A DNA stretch of 64,000 nucleotides from Sporofaciens musculi (GCF_009830285.1 NZ_WUQX01000001.1:4774501-4838500); one strand, 5' to 3'. Shown: positions 7,983 through 16,779, counted from the stretch's first letter. Numbers and translations: made by a program. The notes: a model not told the origin generated them from the sequence alone.

Positions 7983-8174
7983 CTAAGCGGATATATCCTC
8001 ATTGTCGAAGGTGTCACCCTCGGCAATCTTCCTGCGGATGTCCTCGGAGATAATCGGGATAAACGCCTCCGCAACGGTCTGTGTGCCGACATATTCACGG
8101 CTGACAATCATCTGCACTGGCTCTCTTGCCACAATACGCTTTCTCTTTTTGTTTGCTTTCTTATCCTCGCCCAT
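7983..8174 (-). CDS. Small conserved protein of the recombinase module
   Basis: A 63-residue basic-then-acidic protein starting MGEDKKANKKRKRIVAREPV and containing YVGTQTVAEAFIPIISEDIRRK. The ATG at 8174 is chosen over an upstream one at 8249 because the extra residues overlap the neighbouring gene and a weak AGGA lies at workable distance. Such short proteins commonly precede recombinase genes in Lachnospiraceae elements. A role as an excision accessory is only inference. It lies 54 bp upstream of the recombinase. Confidence 0.65.
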   Translation of the reverse strand: MGEDKKANKKRKRIVAREPVQMIVSREYVGTQTVAEAFIPIISEDIRRKIAEGDTFDNEDISA

Positions 8175-8245
8175 ACTCAAATTTTCCTTTCCCGACAGGG
8201 CAGGGGAGTGTCTGAAAACGCCCCCGCCCTGCCAATCAGACACAA

Positions 8246-8476
8246 TCAATCCCCGCTGTTCAATTCTTCCCGCAATGCTTTAAGGAGAGCCGCCGCTTCA
8301 TCGGCGGTCAACGTGATTCCCTTTCCGCATTTCTCACGGTTGGGGGAAAAGCTGCGGATGTCATACTTCGGCTCTTTCCCGTTCCATGAGATTAAATTGA
8401 TTTCCTTTGTATAGCCGCTGTCACCCGCAGACAATACGGCGATTTCCTTTACCATCTCATACTGGATTTCTTTCAT
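8246..8476 (-). CDS. PC4/YdbC-like nucleic-acid-binding protein
   Basis: A 76-residue protein starting MKEIQYEMVKEIAVLSAGDS. The KEINLISWNGKEPKYDIRSF core and the C-terminal GITLTADEAAALLKALREE match the bacterial YdbC branch of the PC4 (p15) single-stranded DNA-binding fold. An upstream start at 8509 is possible, but the internal Met aligns with the family. Proteins of this kind are common in conjugative and mobilizable elements of Clostridia and may bind transferred single strands, which is inference here. Confidence 0.75.
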   Translation of the reverse strand: MKEIQYEMVKEIAVLSAGDSGYTKEINLISWNGKEPKYDIRSFSPNREKCGKGITLTADEAAALLKALREELNSGD

Positions 8477-8553
8477 TTCCTGCCCCTTTCCTGTCTTGGC
8501 TTTTCGCATTTTATCTGAATAAAGTTATATATTTACTTCCCGAAAAGAGAAGA

Positions 8554-9408
8554 TTATCGGCTGTCCCTGTTCCGTTTCCTCTGCAATTCACGCTCTAACA
8601 GTTTGATGATGGTGTCCTCCATCTGCTTCGGCGTTGTGCCTTTCGGGAAGTATTTCTTTAACCGCTCCATGCCGATTTTCACGGTTTCTTTCTGGTTTCC
8701 CTTTTCCTCCGTCATAATGGAAAATATCATATCCATGTCAAGCCGCCCGCTCTGGCTCAAGGTTTTCATCCGCTGTGCCTGTGAGAGTGAGGGCGTTGCT
8801 TCCTCGCTTTCCATCGTGGCGAATAAATTTTCCTGTTCGTCTTTCTTCAAAAAGGACAGCTCCACCGCAGGCGTGAGGGCGATTTTCCCCTCGTCCACCA
8901 TCAGCAAAATCGGCGGTATCAGTTCCGTCAATCGGATAAATCTCTGCACGGTCATCCTGCCAACGCCAAAGCCCTGCGCCACCTTATCGTCCGTCCGCAA
9001 CTTCGTCCCAACTTGTGACGAGGTTAAATCCGTGCGGAAGCCCTGCCGCTTCATGGCTTCGGATTTCATCTTGTAGGCAAACGCCCGCTCACTCGGCAGG
9101 ATATTTTCACGCTGTAAGTTGCTGTCCACAAGGGTGATGATGGCTCGGTCACGGTCTAAGGGCAGGACAAAAGCGGGGATTGTGTTTATCCCTGCAAGCT
9201 CCGAAGCACGGACACGCCGCTGTCCCGCAATGATTTCATATCCATTCCCATCCTCTTTCGGGCGTGTGATTATCGGCGTTACAATTCCAAACTCTTTGAT
9301 ACTCTCTGCTAATTCTGATAACATTTCGTCCTCCACTACATGAAACGGGTTATCTGGAAACGGATATAAATCTGCGGTCTTTAATACCTTAAAATCCTGT
9401 TTCTTCAT
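8554..9408 (-). CDS. ParB/RepB/Spo0J-family protein
   Basis: A 284-residue protein. The ParB nuclease-like N-terminal fold is seen as YPFPDNPFHVVEDEML, GIVTPIITRP and EIIAGQRRVRASELAG. The DNA-binding helix-turn-helix follows (VAQGFGVGRMTVQRFIRLTELIPPIL). It lies nine bases downstream of the relaxase gene. No ParA partner is present, so it more likely serves as an accessory DNA-binding or stability factor of the element than as a full partition system. Confidence 0.88.
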   Translation of the reverse strand: MKKQDFKVLKTADLYPFPDNPFHVVEDEMLSELAESIKEFGIVTPIITRPKEDGNGYEIIAGQRRVRASELAGINTIPAFVLPLDRDRAIITLVDSNLQRENILPSERAFAYKMKSEAMKRQGFRTDLTSSQVGTKLRTDDKVAQGFGVGRMTVQRFIRLTELIPPILLMVDEGKIALTPAVELSFLKKDEQENLFATMESEEATPSLSQAQRMKTLSQSGRLDMDMIFSIMTEEKGNQKETVKIGMERLKKYFPKGTTPKQMEDTIIKLLERELQRKRNRDSR

Positions 9409-9416
9409 TCACATTC

Positions 9417-10382
9417 CTACCTTTCTTTCGCTCTGTTCCGATTACTTTTCTGCAATTCTTCCAATACCTCTGGCGGGATTTTGGAGAGCAGCCGCCCCAT
9501 CTGCTCGTTGGTTCTCTGCAATTCAAATATCCTCTGGTTGGCTTTCTGTACCTTTAGTTCCTGCTCGTACTTTTCATCACGCATACGCCCCGCATAATCG
9601 GATTCCTGCCCGATTCTCTCTTTCAAGCTGTCGATATACGCCTGCTGTTTGCCGATTTTCTTAGAGAATTTCTCCACGTCTGGAAGCCATGCGGAGAGCA
9701 GTTCTAACGCCTTATCCCTTTTCTTGCCAGCGTTAAAAGCGTTGATGTCGGAGAGGGCAGATACGATTTCTTCATACTGTTTATCCAGTCTGCCGCCCAG
9801 TTTATAGAGCCATGTGGGGATGTGCTTCCGCTTGGTTTCCATTGAGGACTGACCTCTTTCAAGCTGATTCCACCGTGCGGACATCCTCTCATGGTAGGCG
9901 GTCTGCCATTCGGATAGGGATTTCTGGTTGCCTAAGATACTCTTCGCTGACAGCTTGTTGTCGGGCGTAAGCGGCACAAAACATAAGTGCATATGGGGCG
10001 TTCTCTCGTCCATATGGACGACTGCGGAGAGAATATTTTTCTTCCCCACACGCTCCGATATGAAGTCAAGAGCCATAGAAAAATACTCTTTCTGTTCTTC
10101 GGGCAGTAGACTGTTCATAAATTCGGGCGAAGCTGTAATGAGCGTTTCCACCATCATCACGCTGTCTTTCCTCGTCCTACACCCTGCTTCAGCCACCATT
10201 CGGTTTATCTCTTTCTTATAGGTGTAACGGGGCGGATTCACAAGATGGTAATTATCTTTGGAGCGTCCCACGTCAATGTCTGGGTTGCTTTTGTAGGCTT
10301 CTTTCTTCCGCTCGTTGTGGCGTTCGCAAGCAGCAACGCCGCCTGCCTTGCGTTTCTGGAAACGCAGGATTGCGTAAGGCAT
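9417..10382 (-). CDS. MobV-family relaxase (Mob_Pre)
   Basis: This 321-residue relaxase nicks oriT and carries the single strand into the recipient. It has the MobV metal-binding motif HMDERTPHMH (residues 123-132, H-x-D-E-x2-P-H-x-H), the N-terminal motif with H22, N23 and R25, and a coiled-coil C-terminus. The length is short but complete for the family. The oriT region at 10574-10613 lies directly upstream, as in pMV158-like plasmids and Tn4451 (where the equivalent is TnpZ). The element needs a helper conjugation machine, since no type IV secretion genes are present. Confidence 0.92.
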   Translation of the reverse strand: MPYAILRFQKRKAGGVAACERHNERKKEAYKSNPDIDVGRSKDNYHLVNPPRYTYKKEINRMVAEAGCRTRKDSVMMVETLITASPEFMNSLLPEEQKEYFSMALDFISERVGKKNILSAVVHMDERTPHMHLCFVPLTPDNKLSAKSILGNQKSLSEWQTAYHERMSARWNQLERGQSSMETKRKHIPTWLYKLGGRLDKQYEEIVSALSDINAFNAGKKRDKALELLSAWLPDVEKFSKKIGKQQAYIDSLKERIGQESDYAGRMRDEKYEQELKVQKANQRIFELQRTNEQMGRLLSKIPPEVLEELQKSNRNRAKER

Positions 10383-10424
10383 AGTTCATCATTTTCCTTT
10401 CTTTCGGCGGGTAATCTCCCAAAA

Positions 10425-10492
10425 GGTGACGGTGGGTGACGGTGATGACGGTGTTTTTGGGATACCCCCACGGGAGCCGCCAACTGTCACCG
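10425..10492. repeat. Left arm of long inverted repeat around oriT
   Basis: Copies of GGTGACGGTGG and GATGACGGTG are followed by GGGATACCCCC and a CTGTCACCG motif. The block is present in inverted orientation at 10767-10825 with only scattered mismatches. The repeated GACGGTGA units look like protein-binding iterons. Confidence 0.7.
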
Positions 10493-10573
10493 CACATTCT
10501 TTCATCCGAAGCGAAAAGCGCAGGATGGGCAGGGCGTAAGCCCTGCTTTAAGGGAGTCCAGAGGGAACGTCTG

Positions 10574-10613
10574 GCACACGACTTTGCAGGGCAAAGTGTA
10601 GTGTGTTACACCC
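10574..10613 (+). other. oriT: oriT with predicted nic site
   Basis: A stem-loop (ACTTT / AAAGT, 10581-10597) is followed by TAGTGTG then TTACA, with the predicted nick between 10605 and 10606. The same arrangement, GCACAC, then a hairpin, then AAAGTATAGTGTG|TTATAC, is the known nick site of pMV158, the prototype MobV system. The whole 412-bp gap 10383-10794 is noncoding and appears devoted to transfer origin and repeats. Confidence 0.75.
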
Positions 10614-10766
10614 TGTAAACGCAGTCGGAAAAATCGGAGGATTTTTCTGACCGCAGGGGTGGCTTTACGAGCCGAAAAGGACGAGTAATGCCCACGCCTG
10701 CATTTTGCGTTTACGGGGTGTTCTCCCGAAGGGCAGAACCGCCGATTTTACATACATTTGCTATGA

Positions 10767-10825
10767 CGGTGACAGCAGCAGGGGGTATCCCAATCTAACC
10801 GTCATCACCGTCACCACCGTCACCC
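10767..10825. repeat. Right arm of long inverted repeat, overlapping the RepA end
   Basis: The inverted counterpart of 10425-10492. Its CGTCATCACCGTCACC units overlap the last codons of the RepA-like gene, so on the minus strand they encode the protein's Gly/Asp tail. Confidence 0.7.
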
Positions 10826-11790
10826 GACTGCCTTGTGAGGGAAATCTCCCTGCACCCTTTCTTCCTGTGGTAGCCGTAACGGATGTTGTTTTCGCTTAGG
10901 AAACTGGCGCGGTATTCGTTGAGCCGCTTCGTCATGATGTTGGGCGGCGTTCCCGTTTCCCCCATCTGTTCCAGAAGCTCCGTTGCTGTTCCAGTCCATT
11001 CCTCCCTGCCCTGCATAAACTTCACCAACCGAAAAAGAATGTCTGGTATGGATTCCCTTTCAATCTGCTCCTGCTCTTTCCGCTCCACAAGCTCCCAACT
11101 ACAATCACGGAAACGGAGCTTAAACTCCTGATAGGGCGTGTCCCTGCCCGTCACATACAGCTTTGCGGCATTGGATACACGGCTTTCCTGTTCCAGAACA
11201 AAGGTTGCGTCCGCACTCCCTGTCAATCCTGTCGTGCCAGACACTTTGTTGAACACGTCGCTGTCATTCTGCTTTCGGATGTGATGGACGACTACCACCG
11301 CCAGAGAATGCCTGTCGGCAAAGTCTTTGATAAGGGAAATATCCCCATAGTCACTGGCATAAGCATTGTCTTTGGATGCGGTGCGGATTTTCTGTAAGGT
11401 GTCAATAACAATGAGCCTGCTGTCTGGATATTCTTTCAAATAGTCCTCTAACTGCACGATAAGACCATCTGACAGCTTATCGCTTGCCACCGCAAAGTGG
11501 AGCCGCCCGCTGGCTTCGTCCGTCAAGCGGAACAGCCTGTCTTGTATACGGCAAAATGTGTCCTCAAGGCAAAGATAAAGCACATCGCCCTCCTGTGTTG
11601 GCATATCCCACAAGGGGATTCCCTGCGACACGCAGAGGCATAGCTTTAACATGAGCCAGCTTTTGCCGATTTTCTGTGAGCCGCAGAATAGGGTTAAGCC
11701 CGTGGGTATCAGACCGTCTACCACAAAGGACGGCTTTTCAAGCGGCTCATAGAGGAGCGTGTCGGCGTTGACCGTCTGGAGCTTCTGCAT
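10795..11790 (-). CDS. RepA-like RecA-fold ATPase/helicase
   Basis: A 331-residue AAA/RecA-fold ATPase related to the RSF1010 RepA hexameric helicase. Walker A is GSQKIGKS (residues 37-44), Walker B is LIVIDTLQKI, and VVVVHHIRKQ plus GTTGLTGSAD follow. A winged-helix-like C-terminus ends in SGDGGDGDDG, which is encoded by the iteron-like repeat. The ATG at 11790, after AAAGGAGGAATCCC, is preferred over 11898. It may unwind the element after excision or during transfer. No primase or initiator gene accompanies it. Confidence 0.85.
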   Translation of the reverse strand: MQKLQTVNADTLLYEPLEKPSFVVDGLIPTGLTLFCGSQKIGKSWLMLKLCLCVSQGIPLWDMPTQEGDVLYLCLEDTFCRIQDRLFRLTDEASGRLHFAVASDKLSDGLIVQLEDYLKEYPDSRLIVIDTLQKIRTASKDNAYASDYGDISLIKDFADRHSLAVVVVHHIRKQNDSDVFNKVSGTTGLTGSADATFVLEQESRVSNAAKLYVTGRDTPYQEFKLRFRDCSWELVERKEQEQIERESIPDILFRLVKFMQGREEWTGTATELLEQMGETGTPPNIMTKRLNEYRASFLSENNIRYGYHRKKGCREISLTRQSGDGGDGDDG

Positions 11791-11898
11791 GGGATTCCTC
11801 CTTTCGGGCGGTGTCTTTGGTTTTGTTGCACATAGGCGTTGACCTCCTAAAATAGATTTACTCCCACGAAAAGAAGTGAGAGTATGTAATGCCGCCAA

Positions 11899-12333
11899 TT
11901 ACGGCAGTCTTAAAATCCTCCGCAGCTTCTTCCGCAGATGGTCTAACCTTGCGTAGATTGCTCCCGTTGTCAATCCCACAAGTGGGGCAATCTCCTTAGT
12001 GGAATATCCCTGCATTTTCAGCAGGACGATTTGTAACGTGCGCCTGTCCACCTTGATTAAGGCAAGGTACAGAGTTTCGTTCTCAATCTCGTCCAGTAAA
12101 TCAGAGACAGACTTTACCTCTGCCTGCTTCTCCCTGTCCGCCATGCCCTCAAGGTATTCGCCGAAGTCGCTCGCCCATCGGTAAAACCGCCTGTTGGAAT
12201 TAAAATCTGCCCTGTCGTCTGTGCGGATTTGCTCAATGACCGCTTCGTCAACGCCGCACTCACGCAAAATCTTTTCTTCCGCTTCTTTCCAGATACGCCA
12301 TTTCCTGTCCTCCCGTCCGTGGTTATATGCCAT
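11899..12333 (-). CDS. Sigma-70 region 4-like regulator of the element
   Basis: A 144-residue protein. Its C-terminal helix-turn-helix (IVLLKMQGYSTKEIAPLVGL followed by TTGAIYARLDHLRKKL) matches sigma-70 region 4. The N-terminal half is charged and helical. The ATG at 12333 is chosen because the GGAGG at good spacing would lie inside a longer version. Proteins like this are common regulators in Clostridia mobile elements. The family suggests transcriptional control of transfer or excision genes. Confidence 0.8.
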   Translation of the reverse strand: MAYNHGREDRKWRIWKEAEEKILRECGVDEAVIEQIRTDDRADFNSNRRFYRWASDFGEYLEGMADREKQAEVKSVSDLLDEIENETLYLALIKVDRRTLQIVLLKMQGYSTKEIAPLVGLTTGAIYARLDHLRKKLRRILRLP

Positions 12334-12419
12334 GCTTATTTCCTCCAATCAGAATTGATTGAGAGGGCAGGAAAAGCCCCCTCATTTTCCCAAAGGAAAA
12401 AACAAGGGGGCTGAACGCC

Positions 12420-12935
12420 TTAAATTTTGTTTTCCATTATCTTTCTCAGCTTCGCAAAGATTTTGGCTTTGCGCTTGTTGACAACGCTCTGTGTCACGCC
12501 TAACCGCAGCCCGACTTCCCGCTCGGAAAGTTCCTCAAAGAAAAGGGCTTTTATCAACGCCTGCTCACTGCCCGACAATAAATGCAGGGCGGCTTTCAGT
12601 CTGTCCACCATCACCGCATGGACAACGGTTTCCGCAACGTCTACCGTTTCATCAATAACGAAGTCAAGCACATTTCCCTCGCTGTCCATAAATCCCTCCA
12701 ATGAAAGCAGGCTGTGGTTTGTGTCCAGTTTTTTCAGATAACGCCACCGCTCTTTCTCCTTGTAGAAATCTGCATACTGTTCCCGCACCACTTCAAGCAG
12801 ACAGCCCTGCACGGGGATAAAGAGCTTGTCCATGTAACTCTGGTCGGCTTGCCTGCGGCGGCAGAAGTCCCTATAGAATAATTCCACATAACTGCCGCTT
12901 TCTTTGATATATACTTTTCTTGGCGCATACTTCAC
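12420..12935 (-). CDS. Second sigma-70-like protein of the element
   Basis: A 171-residue sigma-factor-like protein. It starts at a GTG (12935) eight bases after GGAGG and reads KYAPRKVYIKESGSYVELFY. The C-terminal part ALHLLSGSEQALIKALFFEE followed by LSEREVGLRLGVTQSVVNKRKAKIFAKLRKI is a clear region-4 helix-turn-helix. A longer frame back to 13133 has no ribosome site and noncoding-looking sequence. It likely drives the operon 12935 to 5937, which runs with small gaps through the recombinase. Confidence 0.82.
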   Translation of the reverse strand: MKYAPRKVYIKESGSYVELFYRDFCRRRQADQSYMDKLFIPVQGCLLEVVREQYADFYKEKERWRYLKKLDTNHSLLSLEGFMDSEGNVLDFVIDETVDVAETVVHAVMVDRLKAALHLLSGSEQALIKALFFEELSEREVGLRLGVTQSVVNKRKAKIFAKLRKIMENKI

Positions 12936-13412
12936 CGTAAGTACCTCCCATCTGAATTTTTGAAAATGTAAAAATCCAGATGGAGAGGGCGGGGAGCGGC
13001 AGTGAATACCAGATACAGCCCTGCGGCATAATCTGATAAAAAACGACAAAAGAAAAACCGCAAAGGCTCTGTGACCTCTACGGTTATAGGAGATATATAT
13101 TCTGTTAAGCGGAGATTCTACTTCTGATTTCATGGTGAGAAGTAGCGTTGCATAGGCAGGGATTTTTTTAACTGGCTTTCTGCCATTCCTCGATATGCTA
13201 TGTATGGATTAACTCTGCATTGCATGAGCAGATGAATTACTGCCCGAAAAAAGGACATAAAAAAATCCCTCCAAACTTTAAAACAGGTCTGGAGAGTGTC
13301 TGTTAAGTCTTTTCGGGCATAGCAATACCGCCCACCACACGCCGTTTTTTTATATGGTGGGCGTTTGCCTTAAAACCTTATGAAATAAAATAGAGCCAAT
13401 GAACTGTGACTA
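12936..13412. other. Noncoding leader region with hairpins
   Basis: About 480 bp without a supportable gene. It contains GCCCGAAAA / TTTTCGGGC arms around 13240-13320 enclosing an internal CTCCAAAC...GTCTGGAG pairing. A second hairpin, CGCCCACCA (13329-13337) with TGGTGGGCG (13355-13363), has a T run in its loop. The region probably carries the operon promoter and leader structures. The IS begins at its right end. Confidence 0.45.
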
Positions 13413-13479
13413 TGATATGCTCCCCTTATGGTAGACAGATGAAATAATAAAACTGTCACTATAAGGAGGAGCATATTTT

Positions 13480-14163
13480 ATGGGACAACATTCAAAATAC
13501 TCTTTTGAAATGAAATTAGATGCCGTTACAAAATATTTGGAGGGAAGCTGTTCAACAGAAAGTATCGCCCGAAGCCTGGGAACAAATGGAACACGTATCG
13601 TCGAGTGGGTGACCTTGTATCAGTCTTTAGGAATAGAGGGGTTAAAAACAACTCCAAAACTCCGTATCTATTCCGCCGAAACAAAACAAAATGCTGTTGC
13701 CGATTACCTTTCCGGCAAAGGAACATTAAGGGAAATCCAGAAAAAGTATGGAATCCGCTCAGATAAGCAGCTTCGCAACTGGATTATGAAGTATAATGGT
13801 CATGAGAAGTTAAAGACTTCTGGAACAGGAGGAACCAGCGTCATGACCAAAGGAAGAAAAACCTCATATGAGGAACGGGTGGAAATTGTAACATACTGCA
13901 TAGAGCATGGAATGGATTATGCCCAGGCAGCAGAAAAATACCAGGTATCCTACCAACAGATTTACCAATGGACAAGGAAATACCAGTCAAACGGCGTAGA
14001 AGGGCTTATTGACAAAAGAGGGAAAAGAAAATCTGAAACAGAAATGTCGGAACTGGAGAAGCTGCGTGCGGAAAATAAGCTTCTTCAAGCGGAAAAGCGC
14101 AGAGCCCAGCTGGAGGTTGCTTTCTTAAAAAAACTCGACGAAATCGAAAGGAGGCGGTTCTAA
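13480..14163 (+). CDS. IS150-type transposase OrfA (helix-turn-helix protein)
   Basis: This 227-residue protein carries tandem helix-turn-helix domains (STESIARSLGTNGTRIVEWV and YAQAAEKYQVSYQQIYQWTR) and a leucine-zipper tail (ELEKLRAENKLLQAEKRRAQ), as in IS150 InsJ-like proteins. The ribosome site AAGGAGGAGC precedes the ATG. The heptamer-type A run at 14127-14133 near the end is a plausible -1 slip site: reading back one base enters the orfB frame (TRRNRKEAVLSQ). Confidence 0.9.
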   Translation: MGQHSKYSFEMKLDAVTKYLEGSCSTESIARSLGTNGTRIVEWVTLYQSLGIEGLKTTPKLRIYSAETKQNAVADYLSGKGTLREIQKKYGIRSDKQLRNWIMKYNGHEKLKTSGTGGTSVMTKGRKTSYEERVEIVTYCIEHGMDYAQAAEKYQVSYQQIYQWTRKYQSNGVEGLIDKRGKRKSETEMSELEKLRAENKLLQAEKRRAQLEVAFLKKLDEIERRRF

Positions 14164-15049
14164 GCCAGACACAAAATGAAACGGTTTATCTGGCGATACA
14201 GGAAATATATGACGAGCAGGGATGCTCAATATCAGAACTCTGCAGATTTGCGGGAATTTCGCGTTCTGCTTATTATAAATGGCTGAACCGAAAACCAAGT
14301 GAAAATGAGAAATTCAACCAGAAATTATGTGTCCTTATCAGAGATGCGTACGAGGAAAAAAGCGGAATTCTGGGTTACAGGCAGATGACGATTAAATTGA
14401 ACCGTGAAAATGAATTTCAAGTCAACGCAAAGAGAATCTTGCGCCTTATGCGGATTTTACATCTGAAATCTGTGTGCCGGCGCAGGAGAAGAAACTATGT
14501 AAAATCAACGCCAGAGGTTACTGCCGAAAACATCTTAAACCGGGAGTTCCATGCGGAACGTTTTGGGGAAAATGGCTTACGGATGTAACGGAGATGAAAT
14601 ATGGAGCCAGTGGGAAGGCATACCTGAGCGCCATTCTGGACTTGTCAGATAAAAGTATTGTTTCCTTTGTCATTGGACATTCCAATAATAATGCCCTTGT
14701 TTTTGAAACCTTTGACACTGCCCATGAAAACCATCCAGATGCAAGGCCTTTATTCCACAGTGACCGTGGATACCAATACACCTCAAAATACTTCCGTAAA
14801 AAGCTTAACAAAGCGGGAATGACACAAAGCATGTCAAGAGTATCCAGATGTATTGATAACGGACCAATGGAAGCGTTCTGGGGGATGCTGAAATCAGAAA
14901 TGTATTACCTGAAGAAATTTCAAACATATGAGGAGCTAAAGGAGGCTGTATCAGATTACATAGATTATTATAATAATCATCGGTATCAGAAACGCTTAAA
15001 CTGTATGACACCGATAGAATATAGAAACTATTTGAAAGATGCTGCATAA
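14164..15049 (+). pseudogene. IS150-type transposase OrfB, frameshifted
   Basis: The integrase-core transposase (DDE) is read in two frames. The first reads SISELCRFAGISRSAYYKWL to FHAERFGENGLRM. The second starts GKWLTDVTEMKYG and continues through DLSDKSIVSFVIGH and FHSDRGYQYTS to the end. One A appears missing from the run at 14569-14572: with five A bases the sequence would read EKWLTDVTEM in one frame. The catalytic acids (TDVTEM, HSDRG, the E in PMEAFWGMLKSE) are otherwise kept. Confidence 0.85.
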
Positions 15050-15138
15050 AAGCTCTGCCAGTCCTCTTTGCGACTGGCAGGTAAAAATTTTTATTTTTTT
15101 AACTGTCTACTTGACAGGGAGCGGTTCACTACTCACTT

Positions 15139-15150
15139 GTTCATCGGCTC
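15139..15150 (-). terminator. Remaining arm of KTR-gene terminator split by the IS
   Basis: On the minus strand GAGCCGATGAAC (here) pairs with GTTCATTGGCTC (13393-13404), which is followed by TATTTTATTTC. Without the IS these form a 12-bp stem with a 15-base loop just past the KTR gene, an intrinsic terminator. The IS now separates the arms by 1.7 kb. Confidence 0.6.
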
Positions 15151-15340
15151 TGCGTCTTAAGCGTCTGGCTCTTTGATGACTGTTATTTGTAAATTTTTGC
15201 TTCAATCAATGTTTCCTGCTTGCATTTCGGGCAATAGAGAGGATAGTTTTTAAAATCGTATCTTCTCTAATTTTGTCACGGGTCTTATTTCCGCAAACAG
15301 GGCAGCGTATCCAATCACTTTTAGTATTTGCCGTTTCCAC
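15141..15340 (-). pseudogene. Cysteine-rich KTR-domain protein, frameshifted
   Basis: The start GTG at 15340 opens METANTKSDWIRCPVCGNKT, matching the short zinc-ribbon 'KTR' proteins often found as element cargo. The frame then needs three single-base corrections: a missing A near 15252 to continue KNYPLYCPKCKQETLIEA, another missing A near 15190 before NLQITVIKEPDA, and an extra T near 15158 to reach KTQSR-stop at 15141. It overlaps the end of the hydrolase gene. Function of the family is unknown. Confidence 0.75.
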
Positions 15341-16116
15341 TTAACCAAAATTCCTCCATAGCTGCATTAAATTTATTCGGCGTGTCCATATTCACACAGT
15401 GTCCAGCTCCCTCGAAAATAATCACACCACATTCTGGTTCATTTTTCTTCCACATTTCTACGGCGGATAGTTCCATTGGAATATCGTACTTTCCGCAGCC
15501 AATAAGCAAAGGGTATTTCCTCGGTTCTGTCTGCCGAACATTTATCATACTGCTTAAAGAAGATAAATACATAAATGACTTCTTAGAAAATTGAATATTC
15601 ATCTCGTAAAAATCCTTTTGAGCCTGTAAAGTATAAGCAGATATTTTTTTATTCGACTTTGCAAACCATTTAATTGAAAATATAGCTTTAAGCATCATAA
15701 GTATCTGTGATGCGCTATTTTCCTTCTGCATTTTGACATCGAAATTGTTTATATCATAACCGCCGAAACAAGCAAGTGATTGTACGGCTTCTGGATACTG
15801 GTTTGCAAAGTCTTGCGCTAATACAGCCCCCAATGAAATCCCGACAATATGTATCTTTTCTATTTTTTCTGTTTTTAGAATTTTGTTTATCCACGATGAC
15901 ATTTTATCTATACTATCGCCTTTTTGTACTTTTGTTGATTTACCGTGACCGATAATATCAAGGGTAAGAATGTTATATTTATCTTGAAAATAGTCAATTT
16001 GTGCTTGAAACATATTGTGGTTTACAAAAGCAGCATGTATAAAGTATCCACTCAGCCCTTTCCTTTCTACTGATATAATAAACAATAGGCGATTCTTCTA
16101 AATGGTATTGTTTCAT
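15321..16116 (-). pseudogene. Alpha/beta hydrolase, 5' frameshift
   Basis: The body of an alpha/beta hydrolase is complete: LDIIGHGKS, the nucleophile elbow GISLGA, the oxyanion region HAAFVNHN, the acid near LIGCGKYDIP and the catalytic His in GAGHCVN. The natural ATG at 16116, which overlaps the PadR stop as ATGA, begins MKQYHLEESPIVYYIS. It reaches the body only if one A is removed from a GGAAAGGG run near 16060 (giving ISRKEGLSGYFIHAAF). A TTG at 16085 could give a shorter in-frame product. It lacks an obvious substrate assignment. Confidence 0.75.
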
Positions 16117-16652
16117 ATTTCACCGTTCCTCATCTTTCTTAACAAGCTTTCAAACCAGTCGATATTAAATTTAATCAGTTCTTTTCCATAAAGAGCGGAA
16201 ACAAACTGATAGTTAAGTATATCTTTATTTTCCTCTGAAATTTTGATATTTTCTGCTTCTTCACATATTGCCGATAATACATTATATTTTTCATTCAAAA
16301 ATATTAAATGCTGTTGTATGCTTATTTCACGATTTTTTTATCCGAAAATCCCATAAAATAGACCTTTGCCAACTCTGGGCTTTTGGGACTTTGTTCTTCT
16401 ATGGGTGCATTTATCCATTCAGAAAAAATGTTGCCGTCCACTTTCGGTTATGCAATAAACTTTCTTATACTTTCCATTATCAACTATTTCCTCATAGCTG
16501 ATAAACCCACAATTCAGCAATTTTCTTATAGCTGCCTGTATGCTTCCCATACTACTGCTATACATCAAATTGATTCCTTTATCTATTCTTTCCCTTAGTT
16601 GATAGATTGTTCTATTGCACATAAGTAAAAGCCCAAGAATGATATTGTCCAT
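16113..16652 (-). pseudogene. PadR-family regulator, two frameshifts
   Basis: The N-terminal winged helix is clear: ILGLLLMCNRTIYQLRERID, then SMGSIQAAIRKLLNCGFISY and VYCITESGRQHFF. The frame then breaks in a run of six T bases (five would continue SEWINAPIEEQSPKSPELAKVYFMGF) and again in a run of seven A bases (eight would continue into QQHLIFLNEKYNVLSAI). The C-terminal helical domain (16113-16298) follows. It was probably the local regulator of the hydrolase and KTR cargo, with which it overlaps. Confidence 0.75.
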
Positions 16653-16779
16653 CGTTAACCTCCATATATTCCTATTAGTAACATTACTATTATACGCATC
16701 TTGTGTTTAAAAGTCAAGTAGACAGATATTTTTTAACAAATGCACAGCGACAGAGCTTTTACCCTCTGCCGCCTGTCTG

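Larger units (their letters stand above)
13413..15128 (+). mobile_element. IS150-group insertion sequence (IS3 family)
   Basis: A 1716-bp insertion with imperfect 26-bp terminal inverted repeats sharing TGA, GCTCCC and GTAGACAG, and a 3-bp target duplication CTA (13410-13412 and 15129-15131). It encodes two overlapping transposase frames. It sits in the loop of an ancestral terminator hairpin (arms GAGCCAATGAAC at 13393-13404 and GTTCATCGGCTC at 15139-15150). The copy carries a frameshift in orfB and is probably inactive alone. Confidence 0.88.

Noticed and set aside
12936..13133. N-terminal extension of the second sigma-like protein
   Set aside because: There is no ribosome site for the longer start, and the GTG at 12935 has GGAGG at perfect spacing.
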